From Henricia sp. BOLD:AAB3569 (Eukaryota; Echinodermata; Asteroidea; Spinulosida; Echinasteridae), in assembly GCA_037783545.1 (NCBI GenBank), contig JBBELK010001359.1, forward strand, positions 17,481 to 81,480: a DNA stretch of 64,000 nucleotides. Direction: 5' to 3'. The position numbers and the translations under genes are program-made. The notes beneath the pieces are model-generated. The model saw nothing but the letters and a program-made list of their open reading frames with translations, was not told the origin of the DNA and did no database searches. Positions 58,301-64,000 of this stretch are shown piece by piece (position 1 is the stretch's first letter; each line of letters starts with the position of its first letter).

Positions 58301-59213
58301 TTTTACAAAGGTTATTTATAAATGTATTGCCCATATAGACCGTGTGCCCTCTGACGTTATGCCTCAACCGAAACAGCAATGTTTTGCCCGGTGGTATGCG
58401 CACGCATCCTGGTTCTTGCATATGTTTTGTTCAAGAGGAACATCGGCTTTGTATGATGGAATTAGTTTCGTCACTCCGCAAAAAAATCACTCAACATAGA
58501 AAGGGAGCTAAAGGATATTGTTTGTTGTACGTACAACTGAAAATAAACTTCATTTCTCTGGGGTGAAATGTATTAAATGTGATTCAAACATACCTTTGAC
58601 CATGATGTTCGATCATATGCGAAACAAGAATTCGCACAGCTTGCACTCGGGATTTGTGAGGCAACAAGCCCTCTGTCATATGCTCGACTATTTGTTCTCC
58701 CCCGATTTGACTGTCCAATGTACGTTTTATGTCCTGGGGGAACCACATAAATTAAAGAAAAGAACATTAAATAGGCACACAATATCAAATCCTAAGGAAT
58801 GGTTATTTTTTTGTATGTACACAAAAACATGTACATGTACCATGTTTTTCATAACAGATCACATTAAACAGACAATTTCGAACTAAGTAAGGCAAACAAA
58901 TAACAAGATAAATTATTGTGAGAATTTTTGACCTAAATAGTTTCAATAACTCAAAAGTGTTTTCGAGTAGATGCAATACAGGTTTTATATTTTTTAACTT
59001 GCCGAAAATATCTTTAAAGTTGCTCCGCAATCATGTAACTGGCAATATAACTTTTTGTTTGTTTTTTATTTGATTCTCCAGCATATTCCGTTCTGCACTT
59101 ACAAACATTTTCTTCTTCTTAGGTCTCGGGGTATTCTCCTCTATCTCATTCACTGCACTGTCATCCCCTGAGCGGTCATCATCAGTGGTGGCTGGGGTTC
59201 CTGGAAGACTCTC
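55361..59213 (-). CDS. EnSpm accessory protein, six or more exons
   Basis: Exons with acceptable splice sites lie at about 59213-59103 (acidic, then PRPKKKK, nuclear-signal-like), 57853-57700, 57119-56929 (FMARTAKTRASFMK), 56684-56536 (FRLFMPDAADNLFLKWES), 56162-56032 (LALLVLPCIFPSG) and 55675-55361 (PYLLAFGETLEPEQ, FVVVEGIAI, SLLKGLDRCFKLYYLLD, ATMWEFIQKVIYKL, stop). The last three blocks match the order of the uncharacterised protein (often labelled SAMD3-like) that accompanies animal EnSpm transposases. Phases agree for exons 3 to 4 and 5 to 6, but not for 2 to 3 and 4 to 5, and exon 2 meets a stop if extended, so some limits are wrong or the copy has decayed. No 5' start was fixed. Function is unknown. 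Confidence 0.6.
57461..57500. repeat. C tract within an intron of the accessory gene
   Basis: Nearly pure C run with one T and one A interruption. Confidence 0.9.
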
Positions 59214-59528
59214 CTGCGTGAAAATAAATTGAGATATTAAACAACTAACATCTAACATATGAACAATGATGCATACATGTAAGCCAGGGTTTAGAGCACT
59301 ACTACCACAAAACTGGTAATGAAATGTACTAAGAGTTAAGCGAGGGATTGCAGGTGAAAAGAATTAGACATTTACTCAACCACTTACATGTGGAAAATGA
59401 TCTGTCCGCTTGGCAAGTTACGTCTCAACCGATCCGATAACGTGGACTTATATAATGCTGATTCCCCTGGTCGTTGTAGGATTTAACTGCATGGAGAGGA
59501 TAAAAGTCCACCAGACTTTCCACAGTCG

Positions 59529-61915
59529 CTACTCCAATGGCTTCTGGCTGAACACACTCAACTTCATATCCATATCATATCTGCAGTATCCATTTGTGTG
59601 CCACTTCTGGAACACCAGTATCACTCGGGACTCAATAACAAGTACTTCCTTTATCTTCCCAAAAGCCACATCTTCTGTCTTGCCAACAGCTACCATAACG
59701 TGGGCCTTGTACTTCATCCCATATACCTTGCACCACTTTGCAAGGTACACCTCATCATATAAGCCAACATGAAGAGCATTTGAGAGGAAGTCAGCATTGT
59801 CCAAGGAAGACATCAAAACCGATGTACCAGGACCCACTTCAATATCTTCACCTGTGGTGTGTTTATTGGACAGCAAGTTGTAGCAAAGCAGCAGCTGGCT
59901 TCGGTATGCCAAAGATTTGGCTATGTTCTGAAAGTTGCACACAATGTGTGCCAGTCGCTTGGAGAAATTATGTTTTGCTTCGAATCGCATTGCCCAGAAA
60001 GATTTTAAAGGGCCAAGGGCAAGCATAGCTGACGGGTAATGGGTCATAAAGTGGTGCTTAGGCTTTAAATGGCGATCTCCAAAGATTTCTAGGAAGAAGC
60101 TGTGATGGTCTCTTATGAGATTTTTCAAGTAGATGGCGTCTCCTTCACTTATAAGAGGTGAAAAAATAATGTCCATGCACTCCAACAGCATCAGAATTAC
60201 TTCCCAGTACACATTATCTTCCGGAACCAGATCTCCAATTATCACTCCAATATGCCTCATCAGACACCACATCTGTCCAGCTTTCTGACCAGCAGCGCCA
60301 TCTGGATTGGCAAGTACATGCTGTGAAAACAGGGTTGGCCTATTCTGACTGTCAGGGGAGCCATAGTTGAAACTTGCAATTCGTGAGTTAAGAACATCAA
60401 GGGTAAAGTGTCCTTGTTGAACTAATTCTCGAAGGACTAGCTTTAACTCCAGAGGACAGACTCCCTCAAGAAGGTCATGCATTATATCTGGAGCAACATT
60501 GTTTATTACATGAAAATTCTCCACCTGGCTTAGAGGGCAACGTGTCCCAATTCCAGTCTCTGGAAGGGTTCTATTCAGATCAATTTCATAGTTATCTGCT
60601 GTGCGAAGATTATGTTTGTCTTCCACGGTGAGCATTCTTGCTTCATCTCTGTGTGCCTTACACCATCTGCAAGGGTAGTTGGCGGTAAAGCCCTCAGCAA
60701 AGCCAAGCAATGAGTGGATTCCTAGATTGTCGCCAACCACTTGTGCAATTCCAACTTTAACCATGCCGTCAAAATCAGGTGTTGAGATATTCATGCCTTC
60801 CCTTCCCAATATGTTGAGGTCATTTATTAGTGGTTCTAAGATTGCACTGTATCCATACAGTTTGGCATCAGCAGAAGAGTACATCATCAGCAGGTGCATG
60901 TTCTTCATTGATGATCTAAATTTTGGATGGAGATTTGCCAGCGTAAAGTACACTCCTCCTAGCTTATGTGTACCAGCCTTGGGGCTTAATGGGTTGGTCA
61001 CTTCAAAGTCATCAACAAAGACAATTAATTTGATAACATTTGGCTGCGAAAAGAACTCATTTTGCTTCAAAAAGCTACCATCATGAATGTCCTCCATCAG
61101 CCCATCATTTCTAGGATAGTGTTGTATTATTTGTTTGTACGTGTCACCACTCTCTAAGATTACTTTCAGAAGAGGCTTCAATGGAATGTACTGAAATGAT
61201 ACTGTACGCATAACTTGTACTGTATTTCCAGTTAATGAATTAGTCCTTGGGTAGTATCCAACAGCAATTGTGACCTCCTGAGGTTTTACAAACATCTTGT
61301 GGGACCCGAATAACTTTTTCCGCAGGTAATCACTTGCCAAGTTCTTGAATGGATCACTGCAAACTTAGAAACTGCCAATTAGCTCATCAAACTCTTAATG
61401 GCTGCCATCAATTCCCCTTGCCTCTGCAAATCTCCTGGTTTTATAACTTAGAAAAGATACTATATCTCTAATTAAGTCACTTGAGTGGTTAACAACAGTG
61501 TCAACTGTAGCTTGAACAACACTACTTGAAGCTAGAAGTTGGGAAACAAGAATAGCACATCTCGATTCAAGTTCTGTCTCATCAAAAGTGTCCCACAATT
61601 CTATCTCTTCTTCTAACACTTCTGGTTGATCTTCATCTTCATCACTGCTATTTCCATTTCCAATGGCAACCGGTGCTTGGGCAGGGGGAATAACATTTGG
61701 GCCGAGAAATTCCTGATGTAGGGGGTGTTTTTTTTAAGATGGTTCTTCAAGGTTCGAACATGAAGAAATGTTCGAAAGCATCCATCTTGACCGCAAGTGA
61801 CATGTGCAGTGAACAGTCCTCCATTGACGATTCCATGAATATTTCGCAAGTGCCACACTAAATTGTCTTGATTGCCTGCAATCAGGTTTCCACATTTGAA
61901 ACACAGGTATCCCAT
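59529..61915 (-). CDS. EnSpm/CACTA transposase with N-terminal C2H2 fingers
   Basis: The main open block (61340-59529) is 603 residues and holds the CACTA DDE domain: VDDFEVTNPL near 109-118, GDNLGIHSLLGF near 203-214, PDIMHDLLEGV near 284-294, KPKHHFMTHYP near 426-436 and WAMRFEAKHNF near 449-459. Asp110 or Asp111, Asp204 and Glu454 are the likely metal-binding residues (inference). Upstream, 61915-61640 encodes two C2H2 fingers (CFKCGNLIAG…HLRNIH and CGQDGCFRTF…). An acidic linker follows at 61640-61395. Between the finger and linker parts the frame changes at an eight-A run near 61735, and two in-frame stops sit near 61395 and 61365 just before DPFKNLASDYL. Either these are decay or a very short intron or sequence error is involved. 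It cuts and joins DNA at the element's CACT ends, in the nucleus. Confidence 0.8.
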
Positions 61916-62051
61916 TTTTGGATATATAATTATGCACTGTTAATTTAGGTGAATCTGTACCTCTTGGCTTTCCTTTAAACTCTTCAAGTTGGCTAAAAAC
62001 TTCATTCGAGGTCCAACTTTCGGGATCAGCTCCTTCAGAGATTCTGAACAC

Positions 62052-62379
62052 ATATCCAAAAGAACAAAGCTTTCTTCATCCACCGCATTTTCTGTGAAAA
62101 CAAAACAATTTAATTAATGTACAATGTGCAGTGCAATGCTTATTATTGATGGTGTAAGGCCTGTAGTTGAACAACATGATTGCACATGTACATTATAGGA
62201 GTTGAATCTCTGTTACGCCAGTCCCAATAACATTTTTTTAATTAACAGTGTTCACCACCCTGTCCAACTTCACAGATAACAAAATAAAGCGCAACGGCGA
62301 GGGAGGCTCTATCGATCGCATGTGGATCACCAAACCATGTGACCGTTTTGTAACCAATCACAACAGCGTGTGTTGATAT
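62052..62379. promoter_or_regulatory. 5' region of the EnSpm transposase
   Basis: Lies between the transposase start and the right terminal repeats. A short open block at 62051-61925 (SWTSNEVFSQLEEFKG) precedes the finger exon and may be an upstream exon. No definite promoter motif is seen. Confidence 0.35.
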
Positions 62380-62474
62380 GACGTCATTCAGCTGAGGTAT
62401 TTGACCCAGAAAGTGGTCAATTTTATTTGACCCGGACAAGTGGTTAAAAATTTGACCCGGAATTTTTTAGAGTG
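62380..62474. repeat. Right terminal and subterminal repeats of EnSpm
   Basis: Three TTTGACCC half-sites (near 62398, 62428, 62450) and the terminus AATTTTTTAGAGTG, followed by TA. Confidence 0.85.
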
Positions 62475-62545
62475 TAGTGCAAGGCCTCATTTTCATGAAT
62501 GGTGGGAAAAAAAGGGGAAAGCCTCGTTTTCCTCAACGGAGTAAA
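62475..62545. repeat. Decayed 33-bp minisatellite
   Basis: ATGAATGGTGGGAAA and GGGGAAAGCCTCGTTTTCC are recognisable copies of the 33-34-bp unit, pairing with 52.5 kb across the EnSpm element. Confidence 0.6.
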
Positions 62546-62549
62546 GGCC

Positions 62550-63650
62550 CTGTCACAAAAAAACCGAATCGCAAGAACGTTCGTAAACCTTATTGAAAAA
62601 TTTATATTTTTCTAGTACGGTGGAGAACGGACATAAAATGCAATTCATCAACTTTCTCATACCGCCCCAGTACCGTTCTGTTTCCGTACCAGTACCGTAT
62701 ACAGTATAAAATGGTCAATTTGATCCAGAATCTAGCAATTTTTTCCGACCCGAGACAGTACTGTTGACGAATTCACTGTTGCTAAACCTAACCATTACCG
62801 TTCTAAGACCGTTCTAAGACCGAACACACGAATCAATACCGTTCTATAAACTGTTGCGCACCGCACATAACTTACCAAAGCCTTACCAACACCTTACCAA
62901 TACCGAACGCATACCGACCGGCAACCGTCGGAAACGGGTGGCTAGCGAGTGTATAAATAAGCGTCTCCGTTCAAAGGTCTGGTCTTCTGGCTATCCATGG
63001 CCGAACCCACTCCACTCTTCTCTGTCTTCTCCTTCTTCTTCTTCTTCTATTGCGGCGCAGCACTCCAATGTACATGTTCATTAGGTCAATGTGGTGGTTC
63101 AGGGCAGCAATGGCTTGGATTCTCGCGGCATCTTCTGCAGGGTTCATCTTGGAATTCTAGTGGGATCTGGATCTGAACTGAGCTTCTCATCACAATTTAG
63201 TCATATTTATACTACATGTGTGTCATGCACGGATTGTTCGGAGAACGGTCGTGATTAGTGCGTGATAGGCGGTAGATACACGGTAGTAATAAGTTTACGA
63301 CGTTGTCAGGAACGGAGCGAACGGGGAAGGTAAGGTGAAGTGCGGTATCGGCTCTGTATCAGAACGCTATCCAATCGTTCGTGATCCGGTACTGGTACGC
63401 TGATGTCAAACCTTGCCGTATCAGTAACGGCTTATAAACGGCAAAACAGATCCAATACCGAGCTGATAGTGTGCAAGTAACGACCCGTTAACGTGCTCCA
63501 GTTCGGTGGCAATTTTTGAACATGTTTAAAACTTTTTTTTTAGGTATCTAGCATGGAACGGTACGTAAGCGAACGTTATGACCTATAATATAACGTATCG
63601 TTGAACAAAAGGGCAGTTGACGTGCTGAACAGTACCTGTGCCATGCACAT
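62550..63650 (-). mobile_element. Word-rich Harbinger-type element (ACCGTTC words)
   Basis: The left half (to about 62940) repeats TACCGTTCT, AGACCGTTCT and CTTACCAA on the plus strand; the right half (from about 63230) repeats the complements (GAACGG, ACGGTA, GCGGTA). In the middle lies a HARBI1-like first coding exon. The left border near GGCCCTGTCACA (62547) is typical of Harbinger ends; a matching right border was not clearly found. Confidence 0.7.
62971..63147 (-). pseudogene. HARBI1-like transposase, N-terminal exon only
   Basis: A 58-codon frame: MNPAEDAARIQAIAALNHHI, then a run of nine arginines, then VEWVRPWIARRPDL and a stop. The arginine run followed by V-x-V/W-RPW-x-x-RR is the characteristic N-terminus of animal PIF/Harbinger nucleases (HARBI1 family). 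The next conserved blocks and the DDE domain are absent, so this is a deletion derivative. It lies between the two halves of inverted ACCGTTC words, where an autonomous copy would carry the full gene. Confidence 0.75.
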
Positions 63651-64000
63651 AAAAACCCTTTTGTCGGCGTCCACTGTGGCATGTTGATAAGAGTCCCATT
63701 CAATGGCTATCGGATTATGCTGAGTGACAGGCGATCTACCCGCGCACATTTTCCGCGTGTGCTTTAGGGCGTTTCACACTGCACTGTTTTCTTCCGTCAG
63801 ACGTACGTAAAACTAATTTGTTCATACGTCAACATGACGGATGACGGAAGGGTTGATCCTAGTCGAATTTCCATCCGTCGCGTCTGTAGCGCGATCAAAA
63901 TAATATTAATCACAGCATGATTCTCTAAAGCGGTTCGTTTGAGAAAATCCTGTGGTGGATTCTTTGTTTTAGACTGTGTGGCTGAAAGAAGGATAAAACA
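63651..64000. other. No gene seen
   Basis: Contains a loose inverted pair around 63793-63855 (TTCCGTCAGACGTACGT and CATGACGGATGACGGAA), possibly the end of another element running out of the window. Confidence 0.4.

Larger units (their letters stand above)
52699..62474 (-). mobile_element. EnSpm/CACTA DNA transposon, 9.8 kb, both ends present
   Basis: The left end reads CACTTTAAAAACTCCCGGG and the right end, read inward, CACTCTAAAAAATTCCGGG; both continue into GGGTCAAATTTGACCC-like repeats. The outer dinucleotide is TA on both sides. Inside, on the minus strand, are a transposase gene (59529-61915) and a second gene (55361-59213). Nested insertions lie at 53124-53277 and 53602-54645. The two-gene layout fits animal EnSpm elements. 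Confidence 0.85.

Noticed and set aside
59410-61086. Plus-strand frames of 96-135 codons
   Set aside because: Antisense shadows of the EnSpm transposase.

Overview
This is eukaryotic, repeat-dominated DNA, most likely from a marine invertebrate animal. Pointers are tRNA-derived SINEs, ISL2EU-, Harbinger- and EnSpm/CACTA-type DNA transposons with animal-style exons, a Ty3/gypsy LTR element primed by tRNA-Ser, and many ACATGTACATG-like words. The species cannot be fixed from sequence alone, and I found no convincing host gene. Almost every recognisable coding stretch belongs to a mobile element.

Layout. 1-5.9 kb: remains of an ISL2EU-type transposon (a DDE transposase tail on + and a YqaJ/SWIM gene on -), riddled with later MITEs, a SINE and a palindromic element. 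5.96-29.5 kb: a 23.5-kb higher-order tandem array of 18 units with a base length near 1028 bp. Unit lengths grow in steps of about 414 bp (an internal module) or about 60 bp (an 11-bp-stem hairpin), and the array ends in a run of eight hairpins. The units are dense in perfect DR1 nuclear-receptor motifs, CREs and a palindromic ETS site. 29.5-35.8 kb: a SINE, a 33-34-bp minisatellite, a hAT-like MITE, long C tracts and a nearly identical 533-bp inverted repeat; this part may be real rearrangement or mis-assembly. 35.8-37.7 kb: a long-armed inverted-repeat element carrying a gag-protease fragment of an LTR element. 38.1-45.2 kb: a young Ty3/gypsy retrotransposon with open gag and pol, lying between two arms of an older fold-back repeat. 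45.2-48.6 kb: SINEs, minisatellites and an inverted copy of the 35-kb satellite block. 48.6-52.5 kb: a 3-kb element with inverted ends, holding a head-to-head MITE palindrome, then a word-rich Harbinger-like element. 52.7-62.5 kb: one 9.8-kb EnSpm/CACTA transposon with both ends, a transposase gene, a second multi-exon accessory gene and two nested MITEs. 62.55-63.65 kb: a word-rich element keeping a first coding exon of a HARBI1-like transposase.

The genes do not form a pathway; they are pairs inside separate elements (transposase plus YqaJ protein in ISL2EU, transposase plus accessory protein in EnSpm, gag plus pol in the retrotransposon). The most unusual feature is the 23.5-kb array. Its motif content, conserved hairpins and stepwise unit lengths are not explained by any family I can name.
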